Assembly: GCA_001939145.1 (NCBI GenBank)
Contig: LSRX01000180.1
Coordinates: 835,783-899,782 of the forward strand
Source of the DNA: Symbiodinium microadriaticum
Taxonomy: Eukaryota; Sar; Dinophyceae; Suessiales; Symbiodiniaceae
DNA: 64,000 nt
Reading direction: 5' to 3'
The translations under genes and the position numbers were made by a program. The notes under the pieces are model-generated. The model saw only the letters and a program-made list of their open reading frames with translations, did no database searches and was not told the DNA's origin. Shown piece after piece: positions 55,701 through 64,000 of this stretch (position 1 is the stretch's first letter; each line of letters opens with the position of its first letter).

Positions 55701-56308
55701 TCAGAAAATCACCGGTTCCTTTGGAAAGAATTTTGCCCATTCTTTCTTCTCCGATGGGCTCACTGCTCGAACACCGCCATGCCAACCTCCTATGGCACAT
55801 GGCCGCGTTGCACCATCTCCTACAGTGATCTGTAAACGGCGCCACCGGGAAGTGGCCGGGAAATGATCAAAAGTCATGGTGACGATTGCCTTCGTGCTGT
55901 TGGGGTCCCGCACAACAGACTCCACAATGCCGAACCACCAGCCGAAAGGGCTGCCTTGCTGCATCTTCCACTGGAGTTCCAAGCCCTGGCCCACTTTGAG
56001 GTCGGGCACATCGTGAAGAACCTTTCGCCGCATCAGCGCACACACTCTCTGCACTAGATCTCGTCGCATCACATGAGCCTATGCATCCAAGGTGCACGAT
56101 AGCCATACCTTGCACGAAAACAACACTCTAAATCGCTTCGATGCACAGACTTCGTCTTATGCCGCAACTCACAGCGACTCTCTCTTGCCATGAGGTACAC
56201 TTCCGGCGCAAGCGGCGGCATGAGCTCAGGTTTCAGTTCTTCGCGCACCGAGGGCCTGCAGAATCGCAGCCTGTGCCCTTCGTGGTATGGGATCTTCTCC
56301 GGAAGCAC
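55701..56308 (-). CDS. Two-exon C-terminal part of a conserved-looking protein with a GSPFGWWFG domain
   Basis: Exon 56173-56308 opens after TTTTTTGCAG|GTG and encodes VLPEKIPYHEGHRLRFCRPS followed by VREELKPELMPPLAPEVYL, ending at a canonical GTGAGT donor. Joining to an AG acceptor at about 56045 keeps the frame. It then continues CALMRRKVLHDVPDLKVGQG, LELQWKMQQGSPFGWWFGIV, VTMTFDHFPATSRWRRLQI, RPCAIGGWHGGVRAVSPSE and WAKFFPKEPVIF-stop at 55701. The tryptophan-rich beta-type segment and the invariant-looking FFPKEPVIF end resemble predicted proteins I associate with dinoflagellate genomes, but I cannot name the family. N-terminal exons lie further right and were not identified. Confidence 0.55.
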
Positions 56309-56538
56309 CTGCAAAAAATTACAGCCGAGACATTCGCGAAATCTTAACCCCACCTTTGCCCGCATTCAAACTGCGCGCATCTTGACATGGCCTGGCTGGC
56401 GCTCACGTAGCTGGTAATGTAGCAATTGATGTTGGCGTCCCAGCTGACCTCCAGCTTCTAGGACCCACTCCTGTATTTTCTCTCTCTGCTTGCTTGCTTG
56501 CATTTTTTGTCTCTCTCTCTCTCTCTCGCTCTCTCTCG

Positions 56539-56569
<31 letters not shown>

Positions 56570-56676
56570 ATGCTCTCTCTTCGCCAGGCTTTCTCTCTCG
56601 CTCGCTCTCTCCTCTTCCACAGTGTACGGGGAGCGTCTCAAGCCCCTCTGCCGCTAGTGCCCCCCAATTTGGGGGG
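56309..56676. repeat. (CT)n tract with TTGC run and C6/G6 hairpin
   Basis: TCTCTGCTTGCTTGCTTGC at 56483 is followed by CT/CTCG dinucleotides to about 56610. At 56659-56676 the sequence CCCCCCAATTTGGGGGG forms a near-perfect hairpin. GTTTTGTCCCCTA at 56723 also occurs near 52650 (TGTTTTGTCCCCTAG). This is the third copy of the layout at 52.35 and 52.8 kb. Confidence 0.75.
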
Positions 56677-56929
56677 TTTGTTGAAGGAACTGGGAAAAGT
56701 ACACGTACCGGTTTTGTCCCCTACCTACAGTTTCGGCTTGCCTAGGATAACAGCAGCTCCCTAACCTTCGTGGGTTGTCACCGGCACATTCAGGCAATGA
56801 TTCCCCCTTCGAAGCGACTGCTCATAAACAACACTGTACACACAACGGTGGAGGTCTCGCGAGAACATTGTGCCCACAAGTAGATTTGCAGCTTGCGCAA
56901 TGGTGCTCCCGATATGCAGAGCCTTTTTT

Positions 56930-56975
56930 ATCTCTCTCTCTCTTGCTCTCTCTCTCTCTCTCTCTCCCTCCCTCT

Positions 56976-57062
<87 letters not shown>
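56930..57062. repeat. (CT)n microsatellite
   Basis: About 130 bases of CT dinucleotides with CCCTCC and TTTC interruptions are followed by CATGCATG and CACA steps. Frames rich in Glu/Arg or Leu/Ser are by-products. Confidence 0.95.
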
Positions 57063-57064
<2 letters not shown>

Positions 57065-57609
57065 CATGCATGCATACACACATACGTTCACCGCCATATA
57101 TTGCCATGTATACACACAAGTACACATACGAGTTCATACAAAATTTCATTTCTAGTTGTGGTCCCATAAATACATAGATATATAGACACACAGACATACT
57201 TATGTCGTTATCTGAGTACATTGCAGTATCGAGACATGCACGCAACTATGCATATCCATGTGTTATCATGCATTTATCTGTACCGTTTTTTCATAAGTCC
57301 GCTTGCTTCCAGGATTCACAAGCAAGGAACTTTAGGCATGCGACAGTCAGCATGATGCAGTACACATGCTCGTGTAAACTGACGTTTGGGTCACACCTGC
57401 ACCAAATCATTCATGGAAGCAGCAATAGCACAGCACCGCTGCCTTGGCCAACATGCAGGACATAGCAAATCCGAGCTTCTTCTCCCGGTCGTACACCTCC
57501 CAGTGCGCCAGGAAGGATGCATACCGACATTACCTCCGTAGCTACATCGCAGAGAGCCTCCAACAATGCTTCATATTTTCCAGAACAGGTGTGGCGGTAC
57601 CTTCCAAGC
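57063..57609. other. Downstream region of the PX/F-box gene; no other gene recognised
   Basis: A minus frame at 57542-57724 overlaps the end of the PX/F-box frame in another register (HFRELRFVVSLEGTATPVLE). It might be the true continuation if a frameshift exists near 57640. Nothing else was recognised. Confidence 0.3.
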
Positions 57610-58434
57610 TCACAACGAAGCGCAGTTCTCGAAAATGCTCGTATTTTGCGCTACTCTTTGTTTGCTGCCAAGCAACACAGACTTCCAATCCGTTTTCATG
57701 TGAGTTACTTCTGACATATGGCACTGGGCTTCATGGAATGCCGGCCAACGCTCAGCATACATGCGTTCCCACTGCGTGGGACAGAAGAGCTTGCCGTTCT
57801 CGAAAATTGTTTTCGACGAAAGCTCGCACAAGTGAGCCACATCGAGGGGCTCCTCCAAAAAGTTGATGACATCGTCCAGCATCGGCAAGGACAAAATCAT
57901 GTGCGAGGCACTGTCCCAGCCATGGATGCCTGTGGGCCCTTGGGTCGCTTGGTTCGATAGAAACCTCTTGAAAGACCCTGCGCGGCCAAAGCCTGCGTCA
58001 ATGACTTGGTTCAGCCAGTCCTCCAAGCCCACACTGCTTTCGTGCATGTAGACGCTCCAGACCACTGGCTGCATCTTGAAGTATTCGGCTGTGCGGTTGG
58101 GAAGAGGCTGTATGATTTCCCCGCCATGTTCTCGTCCCAGCTCCTCATGCAACTGTTCGAAATCTGACCTGCACCGAACACCTTGCCAGAATTGAACGTC
58201 GGCAACACCTTTCAGCTGCACAACAAATTCATCTTTGAAAGTACCCGATGCCAAGGAGTGTGCGAAAACCCGTGCTGAAGCCGGATCTTGCTGCAGGGAA
58301 TCATTGAAGCCAAAGTTGACAGCATTGTTTTTGGCTGACTCGGACTTCGGTGTGAGCGAGCCGACAAGCCACTTGCCATCAGGGTCGGCGGCCTGGCGCT
58401 CCTCCATCTGCAAGACGCTCTCCTGTGCACCCAT
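57610..58434 (-). CDS. PX-domain plus F-box-like protein, intronless, predicted N-myristoylated
   Basis: The ATG at 58432-58434 starts MGAQESVLQMEERQ. Gly2 and Ser6 fit the N-myristoylation consensus. Residues about 60-165 resemble a PX domain: DEFVVQLKGVADVQFWQGVR, CRSDFEQLHEELG, LPNRTAEYF, SSVGLEDWLNQVID and SFKRFLSN. Residues about 187-240 resemble an F-box: LPMLDDVINFLEEPLDVAHL, CELSSKTIFENGKLF and WERMYAERWPAF. F-box proteins link targets to SCF ubiquitin ligases, and PX would place the complex on phosphoinositide membranes. The frame ends IFENCASL-stop at 57610. A competing frame continues beyond, so the C-terminus may be frameshifted. A spliced-leader relic lies about 30 bases above the ATG, which favours this start and a retrocopy origin. 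Confidence 0.62.
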   Translation of the reverse strand: MGAQESVLQMEERQAADPDGKWLVGSLTPKSESAKNNAVNFGFNDSLQQDPASARVFAHSLASGTFKDEFVVQLKGVADVQFWQGVRCRSDFEQLHEELGREHGGEIIQPLPNRTAEYFKMQPVVWSVYMHESSVGLEDWLNQVIDAGFGRAGSFKRFLSNQATQGPTGIHGWDSASHMILSLPMLDDVINFLEEPLDVAHLCELSSKTIFENGKLFCPTQWERMYAERWPAFHEAQCHMSEVTHMKTDWKSVLLGSKQRVAQNTSIFENCASL

Positions 58435-58466
58435 GCTGTACACGCGTTCGCTACGCAGCAGCCTTG

Positions 58467-58490
58467 CTTGAGATCGCCAAAATGGCTCAG
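58467..58490 (-). other. Spliced-leader relic upstream of the PX/F-box gene
   Basis: The minus strand contains AGCCATTTTGGC, matching twelve consecutive bases of the dinoflagellate spliced leader. After a four-base insertion (GATC) it continues TCAAG, the leader's last five bases. It lies 33 bases above the start codon in gene orientation. A twelve-base exact match is expected by chance in under 1% of windows this size, before counting its position. Confidence 0.75.
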
Positions 58491-59803
58491 ACAACGCAGC
58501 GATCCTGGTTGCAGCCCTTTCCCCGAACACACATAATAGCAGCTAAAAGTGCATATCAATGCTTCAACTGCAGGCCCCCAACTCTCGCAAGCCGTGTTTC
58601 GGCATAGCACGGCTCGCCGTCGGAAGCACGGCACGAAGGCTGTGAGCTGTCATGCACGAGGACACGCTGAATTCAATGTTGCCCGAGCAGCCTTGTATCC
58701 AGACGCTACCTTAATTTGCATGGAAACAGCCTGACCTGTGAAGAGATCGGAAGCTTAGGACTTCAGACTCGGGAGAAATGTGAAACGTCCAACTCTCGCC
58801 CAAGTATGGCCCCCCTGCACAGAGCCTATATGTGGACGATGCGAAGAGGCCGCTAACAGCCTGAGGTCATGCTCAACGACCGACCCCGAACAAAACACAA
58901 GCAGGGCCGCCCAGACATCTGCTAGCGGCTAGCAGCTGCTAGCATTGAGAGAGGAGTGTCAATTTATTCCCTGTATTTTACGTTATGCGAGCCTAAACTC
59001 GCCAACAACAAATTCTATGTAAGTTTTACATAGAGAAGTTGACACAAGTGGTTTAAATTTATTTTTGAAACAATCATGATGTAAAGCGCTGTACCGCTCT
59101 GTTGCGTCAGCACTGGCGACATCAACGTACTTGATCTTCAGATGCTGTTGCCCAAGCGGCCTCGAATGCAATGCTTCTGATGAGTGAAACCGATGGATTG
59201 ACTTTGCTGAGGCTGAAGCGTGGACCTTGAATAGCTAAACGGTTTAGCGCCGATGGTGCACAGCGTGCCTTGCAGCACAACTTCAGGCGACATCCACCGG
59301 CTCGTGCGAGCCCACAATCAGAACACTGACAACAGCAAGTCAAAAATTGCATGCACAGCCAAAGGTAACACCAAACAAAATGCATCAATTGCTCTGCATC
59401 CAGCACGAAACACGATACACTAAGAAATGTGTGGACGTCCTGCATCTGTGCAATGATGATACCGTTTGATGTGTCATGCGGTCTAACACATGCCGGAAGG
59501 CAACGACGCCACATGAAGCGTCAACGTGTTCATCAAGGTCGCAATCACGATGTTACGGCGAGCGGCAGCTGGGATGCCAACCAGGCCAATTCAAACAAGG
59601 ATCAATCTTCCAAACAAGAGCTTGAGCTTGGGGCCGATCCGGCTGCGCAGGGACTGCTCTAGGGCTCTAAGGTAACTCCGTCCGCTTTAACCAACATGAA
59701 GCCCTCGAAAACTGCAAAGAACTTTTTCTTTCTTTTTTTCACGCACCTTTTGAAGCCGTCGACGCGGTCCCAGTGCAACCGGAGCTACAGCCTACGGCGG
59801 GTT
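58491..59803. other. No gene recognised; 16-bp perfect palindrome
   Basis: GCTAGCAGCTGCTAGC at 58927-58942 is a perfect palindrome. No coding family was recognised in this stretch. A T-rich run is at 59722-59740, next to the LINE remnant's 3' side. Confidence 0.4.
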
Positions 59804-60304
59804 TCAGGCAGCATGTGAGGTTGGCGCCGGGAGGCGGCTGCTGGTCGGGGGGAGGCTGCCCCGCACATCCGCGAGGATTTCATGCAGTTCCGGCGCCTCA
59901 CCCGCAACGCAGGCCTCACCAGCGGGTGGGAGCTCGAGCAGAGAAGCCGCGTAGGCTCGCATCGCAGCAACAGCGAGCATCCCAGACCACCTCTGCACCC
60001 AGCCAGCGCGCGCAGCCGCTCGCAGCGGTGCCGCGACGCTGGCGGCACGGTGTTGAGCCAAGAGGCGCAGGAAGGAGGCAGCTTCAGTGCTGAAGCGCCC
60101 GCCAACCTCAATCCCGAGTACGACGAGCCGCGCTCGTCTGGCGCCCTGGAGCTCTGGGTAGGTTTGGCGCCGTTTGCGTCTGGCTGCGTCCTGCACGGCG
60201 GCTGCGGGGCGGGTATCCGCGCCAGGCCGCGCGGAGCCAGTTCGGGCGACCGGGCTGACGATCGTGGCGTCGATCGCGAGTTGGGCGCCGTGCCACAGAG
60301 GCAA
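59804..60304 (-). mobile_element. LINE polyprotein C-terminal fragment
   Basis: The frame reads MPLWHGAQLAIDATIVSPVA, then RKRRQTYPELQGARRARLVV, LGIEVGGRFSTEAASFLRLL and WSGMLAVAAMRAYAASLLEL. This is the widespread C-terminal domain of dinoflagellate-type non-LTR retrotransposon polyproteins, downstream of reverse transcriptase. The Asp in LAIDAT and the Glu in LGIEVGG suggest a nuclease-like fold, though that is inferred. The fragment lacks its reverse transcriptase and is 5'-truncated near 60340. Confidence 0.7.
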
Positions 60305-60419
60305 GCCGTTGGCGACTACCTCGATGTTCTTTGTTAGGCAGCAGTTTTCGACTGCTAAGCGGCAATTTTTGGCCAGGAGCGAATCAAGATGAGTTCGGAC
60401 ACCGCATGTTCTCGCGGTT

Positions 60420-60650
60420 AAGACGATGAGGCGAAGAGTACGGCAAGTTTTCTTTTCCCCGCATGTCTTGCTGTGTCAGTGCGGAGCGATGCACGCTCGA
60501 AGGGGAAACAAGCGCGAGCACGCTGCGGCCCAGCGCGCCTACGCCGCCACACTCCTCAAGCTCCCCCCCCCCGCAGACGAATTGGGCGAAGGACCCATGC
60601 CCGATTTGCATGAGGTCCTCGCCGATGCGCGCTGGGACTGATGCAAGCTG
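60420..60650 (+). mobile_element. Second LINE C-terminal fragment, opposite orientation
   Basis: The plus frame ending at 60641 reads AAQRAYAATLLKLPPPADEL and then PMPDLHEVLADARWD. This matches the end of the neighbouring minus-strand copy (AAMRAYAASLLELPPAGEAC, APELHEILADVRG). The two truncated copies stand back to back with their 5' breaks about 100 bases apart. Confidence 0.65.
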
Positions 60651-61534
60651 TGCTTCCGCGGCCGAGAGTCCTGCCTTGACCGCGCCGTCCCACCCTCCCT
60701 GTGGTAAGCTGCCTGCCGCTAGTAAGCCGACGACAGACTCTTCACTGCTGGCGCAAAAAAGCGTGTTCACAAAAAAAAAAGCATGATGCCCACCCAATCG
60801 GGTGTGCAGGGTGAGTGAAAAAATTTTGAGGCTAGGCTGCAGCCTAGCGTGACATGTATTTTCTAGGTTCGGGCCGATGCGTTTCAAGGCATGCATTCGT
60901 TGCTACGTTTCAAACCGACCATAAACACTGCTGTTAAAAAAAAAAAAAGCGCACTGCAAGCGCTGCCGGCGTGGCTTCATGGCAGAGGCGCGCCAGCTCC
61001 ACCAGCTCCTCGGCCTGTCGATGCTGTGCGTCCCTGCAGTGCGTAGCTGCGCGCCGGTAAACAAAGCACAGCAGGTCTCCGAGGGCAAAGCTTGCCAAGG
61101 TAGTGCTGTCAACGGTCCTCTCAGCTAACGCGGCTTGAAAGAAGTAGTAGGCCGCCAGGCTCTTTAGAATGTTTTCCTTCATCGCTTCGCTAAATGTCTG
61201 ATTGAAACCGCCTCAACAAGCAGCTTCAAAACAAGGAGAAGAAGGCTAACGGGATTCTATTTTAGTGTTTCCCCATCCTCGAAAAGCCCAGGCCAAGCCT
61301 AGAGCTCGTAGTTTTTTTGCTTACGGGGCTCAGCGCGGATGCGTGGTAATGCCTGGAAATGTTTTCTCGAGGAGGTCTCTCCCTGGAGCTGCTGCAGTGA
61401 AGTCGCCAGAACCTCCATGACCATCCATCTGAGCTTCGGCAGGCTTGGGCTGTGGACTTTCGCGGCAGCTTCACCTCTCCGATGGAGAAATTCTTCAGCA
61501 CTGTGGTGGTCATGAACCAATGCTCGGAAATCAC
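60651..61534 (-). other. Two possible minus-strand exons between LINE fragments
   Basis: The frame from the ATG at 61182 reads MKENILKSLAAYYFFQAALA, then LASFALGDLLCFVYRRAATH, with good protein character to about 60960. Above it, the frame near 61300-61500 reads AAKVHSPSLPKLRWMVMEVL and ATSLQQLQGE. They could be exons of one host gene or parts of another decayed element. No family was recognised. A-runs at 60770 and 60937 may be poly(A) relics. Confidence 0.3.
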
Positions 61535-62569
61535 TTCACACCGCTAAGAAAGCAATAGTGGCACGGCCGAAAGAACACAAAGTCACCTCCGGTGCCCTCG
61601 CGCGCGTCAAGATGTTGGCGTCAAGGCCAGAGACAGCACAAAGGGAAATGATGGAAGGGTAGATCAGCAGGTTGTCAGGAAACCATCAAGGCGGTGCCGT
61701 GCATAATCAGGCGTGGCAAAGTCATATTCCAATGCAAAGCTAAGGTTCTTTATCTTGTCAGGCCTTTAATTTGTCAGGCGTGATGCACGTCACATCTGTG
61801 TCGACAGTAAGCCCGAACGAACACCAGCCTAACCACTGCACTTAGTCCTCGCGCTGGCAAGGCAGTGCTCAGCACAACTTTCTCGCAATGCGGTCGAGTC
61901 CGGGCAAGTATGTCGGAAATGCCGTCGGAATGTTGGCAGTCTACATTCACCGACATGCAATGCTTCGTTACTGCCGTTGATTTTCTGTAGTAGTATCATT
62001 GTGCTTCTGGCTTCGGTGCTCTGGAAATATGGCTTCGCCGGTTGCTTGGATGCCTAAGGCCCATAAAGCCGATGGCGTACGGGCCGCAGGGGTACTGCAC
62101 CGATGGCTTCGGCCGTGCTGTTGACTTCGTTGCGATGGTTGGTGCATGAAGTGCGGCAAGCCGTGCCGGACATTGTCCACTTCCCTCATGCGTTACGCGC
62201 AGCGCTCCTGTGCGTCGGAACCGTTCCGCGGCACCATCCGCCGACGTAAAAGCCTTGCTCCCATTGCTGGATGTGGTTGTCCGTGGGCGTCGTTGTAGGC
62301 GGGTTGTCAGTGGCAGCCAGCTATGGGCACACCTGGCACGGTGCCAGGCGCCGCCAGGCGCCTCCGAGTGAACTGTTGCTGCGGAAGAAATCCTGCGCTG
62401 TCGCCCGTGACTCAATTTTTGCGAAGCTAGTTTTTGCGCACGGGCGGCGTGTCGCGCAAAGGCGGTCATGCTGGCAGCCCTGTTGTGCGTGTCGACATTG
62501 CGGTGTTAAGCACGCGACATAAGAGCTCCGACGATGTCTGCCCGGCCGGATCCGCCAACAGCGCTAGTT
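61535..62569. other. No gene recognised; probably decayed element sequence
   Basis: The GC-rich right half (62000-62560) has the same composition as the LINE that follows and may be its decayed upstream part. No motif was identified. Confidence 0.3.
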
Positions 62570-63420
62570 CGCGCTCCGCTCAGCTGGATCACGTTTCCCG
62601 TCACGCGATGCGCACTGGTCTAAGCACAAACCAAGCCTACAGCCCTTGCTGCTGCCTCTGGCGCTACATTTCCATGCCTCCGACAGCACATACGTCTGGC
62701 AGGACGCTCAGGGCGACACACACGAGATTCATCACGAGATTCGGCAAGCTGACGGAAGCGAGCAAGGCGACCCGCTCACAGCTGCTCTTTATGCGCAGAA
62801 GGGCGAAGCGGTTGTTTCCTACCTTCACGATATTAACGTTATCGCGGCCGCTGAGCGAATCCATGAGCTGAAGCACACCTTTGCCAGCGAGAACTCCGCG
62901 AATACCCGCGCATCGAGCTCAATCGCGCAAGACCCGCATCTAGAGTGCCGCGGGTGAAGAACCTGCCAACATCTCGGACCTACACGGCCGACGCGGAAAG
63001 CCCAATTGGACCGGAGATGGGCTCTCCTCTGCGATCGCCAAGGCCTCCTCGTCCTCGGCACACCGCTCGGTGCGGATGAGTACGCAGCCTCCACTTTTCT
63101 GCCAAGCGGGAGACGCAGCGCCGTCTTCTCACCCGCATGCTTCACGCGCCAGATCTTCGAGCTGCCTGCTGCTGCTGCACTTCTGCGCTGCGCAGCAGGC
63201 CAACTACCTGTAACTACCTCCTGCGCAATGTGCCCCCCCCACTCGCAGCCCAGTTCGCTGCGGATCACGAGCCGCTGTTGCGACATGGCTGGGCTCTCTC
63301 GTGCTCTACACTGCGATGCTCACCTGCCAGCCGCTGCAACGCAAGCTTCGAAGCTGGCCGCCGCGCTGCCGCCTCGTGGTTTTCGCTGTCGAAACAGAAG
63401 GCCGCTGGAGCTCTGACCCA
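62570..63420 (+). mobile_element. Dead LINE reverse-transcriptase fragment
   Basis: Frames on the plus strand spell reverse-transcriptase landmarks with repeated frameshifts: LDHVSRHAM (finger/palm start), STYVWQDAQGDTHEIHHEI, ADGSEQGDPLTAALYA (the GxxQGDP motif), VVSYLHDINVIAAAERIHEL, then GLLVLGTPLGADEY and NYLLRNVPPPLAAQFAADHE. The catalytic motif normally Y-x-D-D reads YLHD, so the first Asp is His and the enzyme is inactive. At least two frame changes occur, between about 62950 and 63060 and near 63200. It belongs to the same broad family as the fragments at 59.8-60.65 kb. Confidence 0.75.
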
Positions 63421-63898
63421 CAGCCTTCTTGCGGCTCCTCGCACAAGCACGCGCCGCGAGCGCAGATGCCGTCTGCTCGGCTCTGCGCGCAGCCTTCGTC
63501 TCCCGCTGAAATGTCATCGCTGGAAAACGCCGTGGCAGCATAACGTGCCCTCGCCAGCTCCAGGTAGAACGAATGTGGATCGACACCCCGGCTCCCAACC
63601 GCCTCCCGCGCGGACTTAAGTAGCCGTAGCTCGAAGTTGCGCTGGGCGCGTGCACTGTTCGCGAAAAACAACTAAATCGGTGTTTTCGGCTAAAACCGGA
63701 CAAAACCTTATGTTGACATTTGCACAGTCGTGGGATGTCCTAAGCACAGACGCAGCACCACCCCGCCGCCACTTCTTGTAAAAAGCAGACCTTGCGCAAC
63801 GGTTCTTTTTTTCATTTGAGCCTTGTGAGCCTGGAGCCAACGCGAAGTTGCGCGCCTGCGTCTGGCTTCTCAAGGCTGCGTGCCTCTTTTTTTTTGCA
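63421..63898. other. No gene recognised
   Basis: This is GC-rich sequence after the reverse-transcriptase remnant. It ends with a T-run (63884-63894) that leads into a possible splice acceptor. Confidence 0.3.
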
Positions 63899-64000
63899 GC
63901 GGAGCTGGCTACCAGCTACAGGACTTCTACGGCGGCTTCGCCATCTCTGCGCCATCGCTGGCGTCGTGGCCGAATCGGCAGCTCCAGCAGCCGCGTGGCG
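63899..64000 (+). other. Possible exon running off the right edge
   Basis: A pyrimidine run and TTTTTTTTTGCAG precede an open plus frame reading GAGYQLQDFYGGFAISAPSL and ASWPNRQLQQPRG. The acceptor is strong, but the next base is C rather than the G usual in dinoflagellates. If real, it is the only host exon on the plus strand at this end. Confidence 0.3.

Overview
The window looks like nuclear DNA from a photosynthetic dinoflagellate, probably a Symbiodiniaceae-type or related core dinoflagellate. The support is a set of independent signals. TTTAGGG telomere-type motifs are scattered inside the sequence. There are very long compound microsatellites. Two or three relics of the dinoflagellate trans-spliced leader sit directly upstream of genes, in gene orientation. 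Some introns use AG|G acceptors and non-canonical GC donors. A fragment of psbU, the red-lineage photosystem II extrinsic protein, is present, along with dead non-LTR retrotransposons. No bacterial operon features were seen. The genus is not determined.

Layout. 0-1 kb: the 5' end of a secreted, cysteine-rich, apple/PAN-like protein gene that runs off the left edge. 1.4-5.7 kb: repeats, including a (GA)n tract and a higher-order satellite (265-bp unit of five monomers). 5.7-7.1 kb: a psbU fragment beside a decayed RNase H-bearing LINE. 8-9.7 kb: microsatellites and a small foldback element. 10.7-12.5 kb: an intronless PPR-like gene. 12.5-29 kb: a gene desert of about 17 kb made of microsatellites, TTTAGGG islands and short dispersed repeats. 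29-34 kb: isolated exon-like segments with no recognised family. 34-59 kb: the gene-rich part, all on the minus strand. In transcription order from the right it holds a PX plus F-box-like protein, a two-exon conserved-looking protein, a SMYD-type SET/MYND protein, an EF-hand exon, a multi-exon SLC44 choline-transporter-like gene, a possible channel-tail exon, an acidic protein with a 45-codon tandem duplication, another EF-hand exon and a second PX protein with a frameshift. 59.8-63.5 kb: a LINE graveyard on both strands. The right edge holds a possible plus-strand exon.

How it works together. Every confidently recognised host gene lies on the minus strand. This fits the long unidirectional gene arrays of dinoflagellates, in which transcripts are capped by spliced-leader trans-splicing. 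Spliced-leader relics just upstream of the F-box/PX gene and the SET gene suggest that these genes passed through an mRNA/cDNA stage. Consistent with that, both are intronless or nearly so, while the SLC44 gene between them has many introns. The genes do not form one pathway: they cover membrane transport, lipid binding, ubiquitin-type F-box scaffolding, protein methylation, calcium binding and organelle RNA processing.

Limits. Exon borders were read by eye from splice signals and reading phase. Family calls rest on remembered motifs, not on searches.
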